Shown piece after piece: positions 26,631 through 35,376 of a stretch of DNA of 64,000 nt. Under the pieces are notes generated by a model that was given only the letters and a program-made list of their open reading frames with translations, had not been told where the DNA came from and made no database searches. Numbering within the stretch: position 1 is the first letter of the stretch; the number at the start of each line of letters is the position of its first letter. A program made the position numbers and the translations under genes. Source of the stretch: CBDCIS01 sp965217565 (lineage in GTDB: Bacteria > Chloroflexota > Dehalococcoidia > Lucifugimonadales > CATOSD01); the NCBI GenBank assembly GCA_965217565.1, contig CBDCIS010000001.1, forward strand, positions 186,001 through 250,000, in the 5' to 3' direction.

Positions 26631-26738
26631 CAATTCGGGCAGGCCAATTCGCGCTCATCGTGGACGAGGCCCTCTGGCCCCGGTTTTGCGGGGGAGGAGG
26701 CTTGTGCCGCTCATCTGGCGCGCTGGCAGACGACGGGC

Positions 26739-27209
26739 TTACTGGACAGTTATGGTCCCTACCATGTCGAGCGCTTCGTGGGGTATGCAGATCAGGTTAT
26801 AGCTGCCTGGCTCATCGAAGGTGAAAGTCACGGTTTCGGTAACGCCGATGTCCACGTCCACGTCGATGGGCGTTCCCTCCACGGTGAACGTGTGGAAGGC
26901 GGCTTCCGAGGTGAGGGTGAAGGTGACCTTCTCACCCGCCGAGAAGGTGAAGTTGGCGGGCGAATAGCTAAAGGGGCCGCGCCCGTCGTTGTCCAACATA
27001 TCGACGAATACGGGCGTTCCTCCGCCCCCATTGACCGTCGTGTTCCCGGCAGTCCCGTTCGCGTCCGCCGCGACCGTTGGCGCGGCCGGGGGAGGGGGAG
27101 GCGAGAATCGCATAGGCGTCGCGGTCGGCTCAGCCTGGCCGCCACAGGCCGCCGAAAACAGCAAGACCAAGCCTATCATCGCTACGATCGGAACAGATCT
27201 GTTGAGCAC
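26739..27209 (-). CDS. Cupredoxin-domain lipoprotein
   Basis: A 156-aa exported protein. A signal sequence (LNRSVPIVAMIGLVLLFSAAC) ends at a lipobox-like Cys, followed by a Pro/Ala-rich linker and one cupredoxin fold. Type 1 copper ligands are visible: His in AFHTFTV, and the C-x-x-H...M cluster in ICIPHEALDM. It probably carries electrons or stores copper on the outer face of the membrane. The start is taken as GTG 27209 with GAGGAG five bases upstream; the frame continues to 27269 but without a ribosome site. Confidence 0.82.
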   Translation of the reverse strand: MLNRSVPIVAMIGLVLLFSAACGGQAEPTATPMRFSPPPPPAAPTVAADANGTAGNTTVNGGGGTPVFVDMLDNDGRGPFSYSPANFTFSAGEKVTFTLTSEAAFHTFTVEGTPIDVDVDIGVTETVTFTFDEPGSYNLICIPHEALDMVGTITVQ

Positions 27210-27361
27210 GTCATCTCCTCTTTTGATACGCAGCCAAGCTGGGGAGTAAGCTGAAGACGCCCTCTCCAAGGAATTGGTGAACTATTTCACACAGGGTAGC
27301 ATTTCAACATTTTCAAGTCAATGGCTCGGGGGCCACATTCCGCATGGCGGGGATGGTCAAC

Positions 27362-27400
27362 GTGTAGGGGCAGGCTCCTTGTGGTTGCCCCGGTCGGTCG
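27362..27400 (+). repeat. Dispersed TAGGGGCAA-type intergenic repeat
   Basis: GTGTAGGGGCAGGCTCCTTG followed by TGGTTGCCCC, a member of the short repeat family. Apart from this and the lexA control region, nothing is seen in the 27210-27749 gap; an open frame from 27274 to 27753 has no family features and crosses the lexA promoter. Confidence 0.5.
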
Positions 27401-27749
27401 TCCCATTGCCTGGGCGCCCACTCACCAAATTGAAACGGATTCCGCGCCAACCGCCTCTTGACACCCACCGAACACCCGTGCTACCATCGCCTTACCCAGT
27501 CCGGCGACAACCCGGCGCGGCGCCATGCCGCTCAGCCACGAAAACAGGTCGAACGTCCTTGCCAACGCCAAACTCTCGAATAGAACCCTCACCCTCCAGA
27601 GTCCTGGAGGTGACAAGATGGCACAAACCTTCTGAGCGCTCAGCTACGAAATGTCACAAAATGTCATATATTGTCGCCCTTGGAAAACCTCTTTTGGCGA
27701 CTAGCCCTGCCTTCACAATGAAAAGGCCCTGTCCAAGCGCACAAAAGGG

Positions 27750-27778
27750 TTGACACCCATGTTCGTCTTTGGTAAACT
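27750..27778 (+). promoter_or_regulatory. lexA promoter
   Basis: A perfect TTGACA (27750-27755), 17-base spacer, TAAACT (27773-27778). The predicted start near 27785 excludes upstream start codons for lexA. Confidence 0.8.
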
Positions 27779-27790
27779 TCATACGAACAT
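27759..27790 (+). promoter_or_regulatory. Candidate LexA operator (inverted repeat)
   Basis: ATGTTCGT (27759-27766) and its exact complement ACGAACAT (27783-27790) are separated by 16 bases. The left half lies in the promoter spacer and the right half just after the -10, at the expected start site. This is the usual geometry for autorepression. The half-site resembles the CGAAC/GTTCG type of Gram-positive LexA boxes, but the spacing is wider. Confidence 0.55.
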
Positions 27791-27839
27791 TAGTCCATTA
27801 GGCGGGCGGGCAATCACCAGAATGGAGGTAGGCTGCGAA

Positions 27840-28484
27840 ATGAAAGAGAAGCTCTCGGCAAGGCAGCAGAGGATTCTTGAGTTCATACATGATTTTCTGG
27901 ACGAGCACCAGTACCCCCCCACGGTGCGGGACATCCAGGCGGGCTGCGAGGTCAGTTCTACGTCGGTGGTGGATTACAATCTGAAGATATTGCAGCGCAA
28001 CGGGTTCCTTCGCCGGTTCCCCGACGTGTCGAGGGGAATCGAGTTGCTGGACGGCTGGCGCGGCAACTTCAGGCGAGACATCGTGCGGGTGCCTCTACTT
28101 GGGAACATCGCGGCTGGCGAGCCGCTGCCCACGCTATCTTCGGATACGCGGCAGGACGATGAGTATGAGAGCATAGACCTGCCCCCCTTCCTCACCAACG
28201 GGAAGTCGGACGTTTACGCCTTGCGAGTGAAGGGCACTTCCATGATCGACGCGCTCGTCGCCGACGGCGACCTAGTGCTGCTGGAGCCGATAGTGCACCC
28301 TGAGAACGGCGACATGGTCGCCGCGTGGCTGATCGAGCAAGAAGAGGTAACGCTAAAGAGGTTCTATCAACAGGGCAACACCGTGCGGCTCCAACCCGCG
28401 AACGAGAGCATGGAGCCGATTACGGTTGCCGCGGATAACGTCGCGGTGCGCGGCCGCGTGGTTGGGGTGTTCCGTACGCTTTAG
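27840..28484 (+). CDS. lexA: LexA-family SOS repressor
   Basis: A 214-aa repressor. The N-terminal winged helix-turn-helix starts KEKLSARQQRILEFIHDFLD and has the recognition region CEVSSTSVVDYNLKIL, somewhat unlike the usual SSVHAHL helix. The C-terminal S24 domain has the Ala-Gly cleavage site in GNIAAGEPLP, the catalytic Ser in KGTSMIDALVADGD, and the Lys in EEVTLKRFY. RecA-stimulated self-cleavage is therefore expected. ATG 27840 is preferred (alternative ATG 27822); longer starts lie upstream of the predicted transcript start. A perfect inverted repeat overlaps the promoter. Confidence 0.93.
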   Translation: MKEKLSARQQRILEFIHDFLDEHQYPPTVRDIQAGCEVSSTSVVDYNLKILQRNGFLRRFPDVSRGIELLDGWRGNFRRDIVRVPLLGNIAAGEPLPTLSSDTRQDDEYESIDLPPFLTNGKSDVYALRVKGTSMIDALVADGDLVLLEPIVHPENGDMVAAWLIEQEEVTLKRFYQQGNTVRLQPANESMEPITVAADNVAVRGRVVGVFRTL

Positions 28485-28596
28485 GCCATAGCCCTCAATT
28501 CCGCCGCGCGCGACGGGATGGCTGTCCCAAAATGTCGTAATATGTAGCAGTTTTGCTCAACGCTTCGCGTAAGGGTATGGCCGTGGATTTGGACTT

Positions 28597-28643
28597 GTCG
28601 TCAGCAAGAAGCCGGGTCTTTGACCCGGCTTCTTGCTGACGAC
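28597..28643. repeat. Perfect 22-bp-stem hairpin
   Basis: Bases 28597-28618 and 28622-28643 are exact complements around the loop TTT; the arm begins GTCGTCAGCAAGAAGCCGGG. It lies 113 bases after lexA in a gene-free stretch (28485-28802). No T-run follows, so it is not a classic terminator, though it could stop transcription in either direction or serve as a protein-binding cruciform. Nothing else is seen in the gap. Confidence 0.85.
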
Positions 28644-28802
28644 GTGCGCGCCACGGTTTCCGACATCGACTTAACAAGAAAAGCCCCGGATTATGACATG
28701 GAGCGGTTGGACACATGGACAGTTGTGTAGTAGCTTGGGGGAGTCGCGGATACGCTGGGGATGTACGCGGTTGATTCTGTGGCATGAGTAAGGGGTACGA
28801 GA

Positions 28803-29159
28803 TTGGCTAAACTGGTCAGCTTTGACATCGATGGCACCCTGGAAGTGGGCGAACCTCCAGGCCGCATTACCATGGATATGGTGAGGATGGTCAAGGAGCA
28901 GGGCCACATCGTGGGCAGCTGCTCGGACCGTCCCGTTGGCACTCAGAAGATGATGTGGCAGTCACACGATATACACGTGGACTTCACGGTGTTGAAACAC
29001 CGGCTGGATGACGTTAAGGCAAGGTTCGACGCGGAGGTCTACTACCATATCGGCGACACAGACATGGACCGCTTCTTCGCCGGCAAGGCAGGCTTCGAGT
29101 TCATTCTAGTAGATGACGCCGGCGCATGTGGGCTGTGGCTGCCTGGTACGAGTGGATAG
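28803..29159 (+). CDS. Small HAD-like hydrolase
   Basis: A 118-aa capless HAD-superfamily protein. Motif I is SFDIDGTLE (nucleophile Asp), motif II is probably the Ser in GSCSDRP, and motif IV the Asp pair in HIGDTDMDRFF. It is shorter than most HAD phosphatases and lacks an obvious cap, so it would act on exposed phosphate groups or be a polynucleotide-type phosphatase; the substrate is unknown. The TTG start follows AAGGGGTACGAGA. It appears to be a single gene converging on the CoA-transferase pair. Confidence 0.75.
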   Translation: MAKLVSFDIDGTLEVGEPPGRITMDMVRMVKEQGHIVGSCSDRPVGTQKMMWQSHDIHVDFTVLKHRLDDVKARFDAEVYYHIGDTDMDRFFAGKAGFEFILVDDAGACGLWLPGTSG

Positions 29160-29217
29160 TGGGGTCAGTGACCGGTAGCCGATAGCGGGTAAGCAAAGTC
29201 AGGGATTTACAGTGGCG

Positions 29218-30471
29218 CTAGATTGTGCCTGACTCCGCCAGGAAGATTAGCCTCTCTTTGGTCATGCCGAGCTCCCCGCATAGCACCTCTTCGTTGTGTT
29301 CGCCGATGAGCGGAGCGCGTCGCGAGATGCGCCAGGGCGAGCCGTTGTATATGGCAGCCGGGCCGGGGTAGGTGAAGCTCCTTCCTAGTTCCGGGTGCTC
29401 GACTTCGGTGAAAAAGCCCCTGTCTTGCAGGTGAGGGTCCTCCATGATGTCGTCCAGAGTGCGAACCGCGCCCCAGGGGTAGCCGCGCTGCTGCCCTCCG
29501 CGCCAGGCCTCTTCCTGGGGCATGTTGGAGATGAAGTCGTTCAGCACGTCGCTGACGTGCGCCTCGCTCGCCCGGAATACGCCCCAGTCCAGGTACTTGT
29601 CGTCGAGCAGGTCGCCGGCCAGCCCGTAGCCGTCCATCCACTCGGCAAGACTTCTGAGACGGGCCGGCGTGGGGTTCCCTCCTCGTCCGGTGGTCTGCAC
29701 CCATGCGCCGTCCCGCGTGGGAATCTGCGTCCTTGCAGACGGGCCGGGCGATGCGTGGCGGCCGGTGTGACGCTGAACCACTTGCTCCAGGTAGATGTAG
29801 GTGGGAACCGCGCTCTCGGTGGTCAGCGCACAGGCCTCGTGGATGGAGGCGTCTATGTGCTGACCCTCGCCGCTCAGGTAACGCATGTGCAGCGCGGCCA
29901 TGATAGCTATGTAGGCGTAGTGGCTTCCGATGTGCCAGGCATTGCCCCCTCCGGGCGCAATTGGCGGCGCGCCCGGCACGTCCTCCTCGTCGTAGCCGCA
30001 GGACGCCATCTGGCCTCCCGCCGCCATTTGCAGCAGGTCCGAGCTTCGGTAGTCGCGCCAGGGGCCGGTCTGCCCGAATGGCGTCAGCGAGCACACGATG
30101 ACGTTGGGATTGAGAGACGTCAGCGTGTCGTAGCCGAGGCCGATGGATGGCAGATAGCCGGGCGCGAATGTCTCCAGGACGACGTCGGCGTCGGACGCAA
30201 GCTGCCGGAAGATGGTCTTGCCTGTAGGATGCTCGACGTCGAGAGTAATGCCACGCTTGGAGGTGTTGTAGTGCCAGAAGTAGAGGCTGCGCTCGCGGTG
30301 GGGAACGTCGTCCAGAAACGGGCCGACCGCGCGCGTACGGTGACCGCCGGGCGGCTCTATCTTGATAACGTCCGCACCGAGGTCTGCCATCAGCTTGCCA
30401 CAGAACTGGCCCTTCTCGTCGGCCAGTTCCAACACCCTGATGCCGGCCAGCGGGCCATGGCTCACGCTCAT
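29218..30471 (-). CDS. Family III CoA-transferase, subunit lacking the catalytic Asp
   Basis: A 417-aa family III CoA-transferase with IRVLELADEKGQFCGKLMAD, the FGQTGPWRDYRSSDLLQMA block and the C-terminal IGEHNEEVLCGELG. At the place of the D-x-x-x-G catalytic motif it reads A178-W-H-I-G182 (preceded by Asn), so the nucleophile is missing. Its ATG overlaps the stop of the upstream CoA-transferase gene (ATGA), which keeps the Asp; the two are probably subunits of one heteromer. The substrate is unknown. Confidence 0.85.
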   Translation of the reverse strand: MSVSHGPLAGIRVLELADEKGQFCGKLMADLGADVIKIEPPGGHRTRAVGPFLDDVPHRERSLYFWHYNTSKRGITLDVEHPTGKTIFRQLASDADVVLETFAPGYLPSIGLGYDTLTSLNPNVIVCSLTPFGQTGPWRDYRSSDLLQMAAGGQMASCGYDEEDVPGAPPIAPGGGNAWHIGSHYAYIAIMAALHMRYLSGEGQHIDASIHEACALTTESAVPTYIYLEQVVQRHTGRHASPGPSARTQIPTRDGAWVQTTGRGGNPTPARLRSLAEWMDGYGLAGDLLDDKYLDWGVFRASEAHVSDVLNDFISNMPQEEAWRGGQQRGYPWGAVRTLDDIMEDPHLQDRGFFTEVEHPELGRSFTYPGPAAIYNGSPWRISRRAPLIGEHNEEVLCGELGMTKERLIFLAESGTI

Positions 30472-31796
30472 GTCAACGCCTCCTCGACGTAATCGAATTT
30501 CGGCATGTCCGCGGGCCAGAAGATGCCGTCCTCATAGCCCTGGGCCAACTCCGCGCGGCTCAGGCCAAGCAGCCCCTCCACTACGTGGGTGTTGTGCTGG
30601 CCGATGAGCGGAGCGGGCATACGCACCTCTACCTCGGAATTGGACAGCTTGAAGGGCGGGTTCTGGTACTTGCGGCGTCCCAGCAGCGGATGCTCCATCT
30701 CCCTGTACAAACCCCTGGCGCGCAACTGCGGGTCGTTTTCGACGCGGTCTTGCGAGCTCTGCACGGGCATGGCGAGAACGCCCGCGTCCTGGCACCTCTC
30801 CATCAGCTCGTACTTGTCCAGCTTGAGAGTCCACTCCTGGATGCCGCTGTCCATCTCTACCTGGCGTTCGATTCTGCCCTCGAGAGTGTCTAGCTTCTGG
30901 TCGCAGGCCCATGCGGGACTGCCCATGAGGGCCGCGAGGCTCCGCCACTCCTGGTCCGAAAAGCAGGCAATGACGCACCAGTCGTTGTGGCCGCCGCCCC
31001 TGGTGCGATAGGAGTTGTGGGGCGCGGCAATTGGGCCGCGATAGTTGTTGAGCGCGGGCGCGCCCGGCCAGACGGCGCGGTTGCCGGGCGGGTAGCCATT
31101 GCGCCGGGACGGGCGGCCGTTGACCGTCCTGTCCAGGAACGCGGAGCCTGTCAGCGTGATGCCGACGGTCACCTGCGAGAGGTCCACGTGCTGGCCCTGC
31201 CCGGTGGCGTCGCGGTGGCGGAGCGCGGTGAGAACACACATCGCGCCATACAGCCCGCCGGTGTCGTCCATGTACGACCAGCCCCAGCCTGCGGGCGGCT
31301 CGCCGGGCAGGCCGGAGGAGTAGGTCATGCCGGACAGCGCCTGCGCCGACGGCCCCATTGTGGTGTAGCCGTGGTCTCTGCCGGTCTGGCCAAGTCCCGC
31401 CATCGACACGTAGATAATGTCGGGCTTGAGCTTCCTTAGCTCGTCGTAGCCGAGACCGCGCCGCTGCATCACGCGGGAGCTGAAGTTTTCGATAACGACG
31501 TCCGATATGGAGATTAGCTCCCTCAGAAGCTCCATCCCGCGCTCGCTGCGCATGTTCAGGGTTACGCTCACCTTGTTGGCGTTGGTGTCGGCGAACATGC
31601 CGGAGGAGTTGGGACCGGGTTCGATGCCAGGCGGCTGGTTGCCGCGCACCTGGCGGAACATGTCCAGATTCTGGGGCCACTCCACCTTGATGACCTCCGC
31701 GCCGAACGCGCCGAGCCAGCGCGTGGCCCAAGGCCCGGCGCGCACCCAGGTGAAGTCCACGACTCTGAGTCCATTTAGCGGACGGGGCAATGGCAT
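30468..31796 (-). CDS. Family III CoA-transferase, Asp-containing subunit
   Basis: A 442-aa CaiB/BaiF-type enzyme: LRVVDFTWVRAGPWATRWLG, then GAEVIKVEWP, LGQTGRDHGY and IGQHNTHVVEGLLG at the end. The expected nucleophile is D177 in M-D-D-T-G-G. First gene of a two-gene operon with AGGAGG ahead of the ATG. Together with the following Asp-less paralogue it mirrors the pair at 242-2750, with the subunit order reversed. Confidence 0.88.
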   Translation of the reverse strand: MPLPRPLNGLRVVDFTWVRAGPWATRWLGAFGAEVIKVEWPQNLDMFRQVRGNQPPGIEPGPNSSGMFADTNANKVSVTLNMRSERGMELLRELISISDVVIENFSSRVMQRRGLGYDELRKLKPDIIYVSMAGLGQTGRDHGYTTMGPSAQALSGMTYSSGLPGEPPAGWGWSYMDDTGGLYGAMCVLTALRHRDATGQGQHVDLSQVTVGITLTGSAFLDRTVNGRPSRRNGYPPGNRAVWPGAPALNNYRGPIAAPHNSYRTRGGGHNDWCVIACFSDQEWRSLAALMGSPAWACDQKLDTLEGRIERQVEMDSGIQEWTLKLDKYELMERCQDAGVLAMPVQSSQDRVENDPQLRARGLYREMEHPLLGRRKYQNPPFKLSNSEVEVRMPAPLIGQHNTHVVEGLLGLSRAELAQGYEDGIFWPADMPKFDYVEEALT

Positions 31797-31826
31797 GTCG
31801 GTGGCCTCCTAAACCAACACTTAGAA

Positions 31827-31947
31827 ACTATCTCAAAAGCGCCGTCTTTCCCGCGAAAGCGGGAACCCATCGCAATGGCTCGCCGCTCGGCAATCCACGT
31901 GCGTTAAGATGCGAAACTTTGACGCTCCAGAGTAGTTTTGAGATAGT
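31827..31947 (+). repeat. MITE-like element with 12-bp terminal inverted repeats
   Basis: A 121-bp element bounded by ACTATCTCAAAA (31827-31838) and TTTTGAGATAGT (31936-31947). It carries the core TTTCCCGCGAAAGCGGGAAC then CCATCGCAATGGCTCGCCGC, which recurs at 61064-61117 and resembles one arm of the repeats at 16388 and 17722. A weaker relative lies near 47010-47104. No coding capacity. Confidence 0.65.
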
Positions 31948-31957
31948 CACTTAATCC

Positions 31958-32380
31958 TCAGCGGAGCAGTCCATAAACTCGCTCAGGGCTTACGAGCACG
32001 ACGACGGCCTGCTGCGCCACCATTGCGCGGTCGTACTCCTCCCAATCGGGGTGGTCCTTGTCGCCGCAGGCGCGATACACCTCGCGCAGCAGAACGCGGA
32101 GCTCCTCAGCCGGCGTGTTGGAGGCGTCGAAGAGCGACGCGCTGCCCTCCACGACGGAGAAGCTGCGCCAGTCCTCAGTGACGGCGAGCACGGTGCAACT
32201 CGGTTCGCGCCGCAGGTTGCGCACCTTTGCGGAGCTTCCGCGGACAGCGACGAACGCGGCGTTGCCCTTGTATGCGCCGCAAACGACGATGCTGGCCTGC
32301 GTCGCTCCATTGGCGCGTCGGGTTGTGACGACGCCGCGGTGGTTCGTCTCAAGAAAGAGTCGAACATCCTCAAATTGCAT
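31958..32380 (-). CDS. PPOX-class F420-dependent oxidoreductase-like protein
   Basis: A 140-aa split-barrel flavin/F420-binding protein of the pyridoxamine-phosphate-oxidase-like superfamily (TIGR03618 type): FLETNHRGVVTTRRANGATQ, AFVAVRGSSAKVRNLRREPS, and a C-terminal VLVSPERVYGLLR. Members reduce small molecules with deazaflavin F420 or serve as flavin sensors; cofactor use here is inferred from the branch and from the other F420-type enzyme in the window. GGAGG lies seven bases before the ATG. A GGGCGACCGGCCGGTCGCCC palindrome lies between it and the next upstream gene. Confidence 0.8.
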   Translation of the reverse strand: MQFEDVRLFLETNHRGVVTTRRANGATQASIVVCGAYKGNAAFVAVRGSSAKVRNLRREPSCTVLAVTEDWRSFSVVEGSASLFDASNTPAEELRVLLREVYRACGDKDHPDWEEYDRAMVAQQAVVVLVSPERVYGLLR

Positions 32381-32408
32381 GGGCCACCTCCGGACGTGGT
32401 TTGCGATA

Positions 32409-32432
32409 GCGGGCGACCGGCCGGTCGCCCCT
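32409..32432. repeat. Short GC palindrome followed by CCCTACGGG
   Basis: GGGCGACCGGCCGGTCGCCC is a perfect palindrome adjoining CCTACGGG, resembling the ends of the dispersed TAGGGGC repeats. It lies between the S9 peptidase and PPOX genes and could act as a weak transcription stop for the peptidase gene. Confidence 0.5.
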
Positions 32433-32470
32433 ACGGGTCTGGGCTTTGGCGGGCGTCCAGCCGAACGTCA

Positions 32471-34477
32471 CTACTTCAGATAGCGGTCGAACCAGCGGAG
32501 AATGTGCTCCAGGCGAACGATGCGCCGGTCGGTGCGCCCGCCGCGGGACAGGCCGTGCGACTCGTCCGGGAAGCGCACCATCTCGGTATCGACTCCGAGC
32601 CGTTTGAGGGCGACGAACAGTTGCTCGCCCTGCTCTATGGGGCAGCGCATGTCGTTCTCGCTGTGCATGACTAGCGTTGGCGTCCTGGCGTTGCCGATGG
32701 CCTTCAGCGGCGACTGCTTGAGGTAGTTTTCGGGATTGTCCCAGGGCGGCTCGTCGCCGAGCCCCTCCTCGCGCATCCAGTTCATGTCGCTGGTTCCGTA
32801 GCTGCTGAACCTGTTGAGGATGCTGCGTTGCGTTACGGCCGCCTTGAAGCGATGGGTCTGACCGATAATCCAGTTGGTCATAAAGCCGCCGTAGCTGCCG
32901 CCGGTAACGCCCATCCTCTCGCTATCGACGTAGGGATGCCTTTCTACGAAATCGGTCCATGCCATGACGTCGTCGTAATCCGCGGTGCCGGCGGCGTTCC
33001 AGATGGACGCCCCGTGCTCCTCGCCATAGCCCGTGCCGCCGCGCGGGTTGGAGAAGGTTACCACGTAGCCGTTGGCGGCCAGGTAGTAGAACTCGAACAT
33101 GAAGAAGTTGCCGTATTGCCCCTGCGGGCCGCCGTGGATTTCGACGAGCGTAGGGTACTTTGCGTTGGGATCGAAGCCGGGCGGCGTCAGAATCCAGCCC
33201 TGAAGGTCGTTGCCGGCTGCGCCCTCGAACCACACGGACTCTATCTCGCCAAGCTCCACCCGGCGCAGGATGTTCTCGTTGAAGCGGGTGAGCTTTCGCG
33301 CCCGCCCGTTGGAGAGGTCGCGCACCCAGACCTGGCCGATGTCTTTCGTGTCGGCATGGAAGTAGGCGAGCCGCGACCCGCCGCGGTCAAAGCTGTACGC
33401 GCCAACGACGCCGTCGTCGTCGATAACGGGGCGCATGTCACCGCCGGAGACGGGGATGTTCCTCAACTGGGTGTTCCCATGCTCGCTGACCTGGAAGTAG
33501 ATGGATGCGCTGTCCTCAGACCAGGTGGGCGGCATCATGTCAGCGCCGCCGAGGTCGTTCATGGTGGAGTTGGACACTGAGATGTCGAACCGTTTGGTGA
33601 GGTTCTTTGGCGGCCCGCTCCCGTCGAACGGGACGACCCACAGGTTGTCGTGCTGCCACCAGTCGGCGCGGCGGTCTCGGCCAGTGTAGGCGATCCAACT
33701 GCCGTCGGGGGATACGCTGGGAAGGCCCTTCCTGCCGATCTGCGTTTCGATCTTGCGCGGCTCTCCACCCGTTGAGGGCATGACGAATACGTCAGCGGAG
33801 TCGGGATTGAAGTCGGGGTCGTCGGCTCGGTTGGAGGTGAAGACGATGGACTCGCCGCCGGGAGACCAGCGCGGCTCGCGCTCGTCATGGACGTCGCCGT
33901 CGGTAATCTGCGTAGCCCTGCCGGTGCGGGAGCTGACCGTCCAGAGGTGCCAGCGCTCCTTGGGCAGGAAGCCGATGCCGTCCCACTTGTAGTGCACACG
34001 GGTTATGTGCCTGGAAACGATGCCGAGCTTCTTCTTGCGCTCGTCCTCGTCCCGCTCTATCGCTTCCTGGTCTGTCTTCTGGAACTCGCAGGCGATGCTC
34101 GCGCCGTCCGGCGACCACTCGAAGCTGCCGAACTTGCCCTTCAGGTTGGTGAGCGGCCTGGCCTCTCCGCCCTGGAATGGGATGACGAAAATCTGGGGCT
34201 GAGCTTCGTCGCTCCGGTTGGAGAGGAAGGCTATCCGTTTGCCGTCGGGAGACCAGCGCGACTGGGTATCGGACTGGTCGCCGTAGGTGAACTGTTGCGC
34301 GCCGCCGCCCCGCGTGGGCGCGACCCAGAGGTTCGTGTACTTGCGCTCGGAGGCGCGGTCCACCCGCTGGAGGCTGAAGACGACGTGCCTGCCGTCGGGC
34401 GAGATCGAGGGGCTGGAGATTAGCTGAATCCGGTAGAGGTCATCGGCGGTGATTCGACGCTTTGGTTGTGCCACCAT
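32471..34477 (-). CDS. S9-family serine peptidase (acylaminoacyl/prolyl-oligopeptidase type)
   Basis: A 668-aa cytosolic peptidase. Residues about 10-400 form a beta-propeller with repeated SPDGxxIAF motifs (RWSPDGKRIAFLSNRSD, EWSPDGASIAC, RWSPGGESIVFTSNRAD), which gates substrate size. The C-terminal alpha/beta-hydrolase domain has the nucleophile Ser in VTGGSYGGFMTNW, Asp in MHSENDMRCPIEQ and His in DESHGLSRGG. It would cleave short peptides or acyl-aminoacyl ends. No signal peptide. The gene is preceded on the same strand by the PhzF-like gene. Confidence 0.92.
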   Translation of the reverse strand: MVAQPKRRITADDLYRIQLISSPSISPDGRHVVFSLQRVDRASERKYTNLWVAPTRGGGAQQFTYGDQSDTQSRWSPDGKRIAFLSNRSDEAQPQIFVIPFQGGEARPLTNLKGKFGSFEWSPDGASIACEFQKTDQEAIERDEDERKKKLGIVSRHITRVHYKWDGIGFLPKERWHLWTVSSRTGRATQITDGDVHDEREPRWSPGGESIVFTSNRADDPDFNPDSADVFVMPSTGGEPRKIETQIGRKGLPSVSPDGSWIAYTGRDRRADWWQHDNLWVVPFDGSGPPKNLTKRFDISVSNSTMNDLGGADMMPPTWSEDSASIYFQVSEHGNTQLRNIPVSGGDMRPVIDDDGVVGAYSFDRGGSRLAYFHADTKDIGQVWVRDLSNGRARKLTRFNENILRRVELGEIESVWFEGAAGNDLQGWILTPPGFDPNAKYPTLVEIHGGPQGQYGNFFMFEFYYLAANGYVVTFSNPRGGTGYGEEHGASIWNAAGTADYDDVMAWTDFVERHPYVDSERMGVTGGSYGGFMTNWIIGQTHRFKAAVTQRSILNRFSSYGTSDMNWMREEGLGDEPPWDNPENYLKQSPLKAIGNARTPTLVMHSENDMRCPIEQGEQLFVALKRLGVDTEMVRFPDESHGLSRGGRTDRRIVRLEHILRWFDRYLK

Positions 34478-34585
34478 GATTGTTCACTCCATCAAGCTTT
34501 GCGGAAGGCGTTGCCGCCCTGCCCTCTTTGGGCAGGCTTGTTGTTGTTTTGCGATTTCACAATTGCGCCGAGCGAGCACCGGTCT

Positions 34586-35374
34586 TCACAGAAGGGTTCC
34601 CCGCAACACCGTGACGGCCTGGCCGCTGACGCGCACGCGGTCGCCGACCACACGGACTTTCAGCACGCCGCCGCGGGAGGACGCCTGGTAGGCGAGAAAC
34701 TCGGACTTGCCGAGACGCGATTGCCAGAATGGGCCGAGCGTGCAGTGCGCCGAGCCTGTCACGGGGTCTTCATCGACTCCCGACGCGGGCGCGAAGAAGC
34801 GGGAAACGAAGTCGAACCGCTCGGAATCGGCAAGGCTGGTGACGATGACTCCCCTAACCGAGAGGCCGGCGAGCAGTCCCATGTCTGGGGATGCCCCGCG
34901 CACGACGTCCTCCGACTCCACCTCTACCAGGTAGTCGAACCTGCTCTTACCGACGTAGATAGGCCTCACGCCAACCGCGGATACGAGCTCGGTGGGAGCA
35001 TCGACCTGCAACACAGGCAGGGCGGGAAAGTCGAGCTCGATCCATTCCCCATCGCGGCTGGCATTGAGCGGGCCGCTCCTGGTGTTGAATCGGACGCTCT
35101 CCCCCTGCGGGACCTCGCCCGACTCCCACAGAACGTGCGCACTGGCGAGGGTGGCGTGCCCGCACAGGTCCACCTCGACCGTGGGAGTGAACCAGCGGAG
35201 ACCGTAGCCGTCGCCCTGTTTGCAGAGGAAGGCCGTCTCGGAGAGGTTCATCTCGCTGGCAACGCTCTGCATCCACGCATCGGCGGCGGGCGCGGGCATG
35301 AGGCAGACTCCGGCGGGATTGCCGGCGAAGGGTCTGTCCGTAAAGGCATCGACCTGGAAGACCTCCTGTCCGAT
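34586..35374 (-). CDS. PhzF-family isomerase-like protein, probable AUC start
   Basis: A protein of about 262 aa with the PhzF/diaminopimelate-epimerase-like fold: EVFQVDAFTDRPFAGNPAGV, NLSETAFL, FTPTVEVDLCGHATLASAHV, and DEDPVTGSAHCTLGPFW. The active-site Glu in SETAF is present. The first in-frame ATG (35299) lies inside the conserved region, so translation must begin earlier. The family-consistent position is codon ATC at 35374, preceded by GAGGAGG seven bases away; no ATG, GTG or TTG in frame is suitable. It follows rpiB by two bases. The substrate is unknown. Confidence 0.75.
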   Translation of the reverse strand: MGQEVFQVDAFTDRPFAGNPAGVCLMPAPAADAWMQSVASEMNLSETAFLCKQGDGYGLRWFTPTVEVDLCGHATLASAHVLWESGEVPQGESVRFNTRSGPLNASRDGEWIELDFPALPVLQVDAPTELVSAVGVRPIYVGKSRFDYLVEVESEDVVRGASPDMGLLAGLSVRGVIVTSLADSERFDFVSRFFAPASGVDEDPVTGSAHCTLGPFWQSRLGKSEFLAYQASSRGGVLKVRVVGDRVRVSGQAVTVLRGTLL

Positions 35375-35376
35375 GG

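Noticed and set aside
27274..27753. 159-aa ORF upstream of lexA
   Set aside because: Low-complexity, no family motif, contains a repeat and crosses the lexA promoter.
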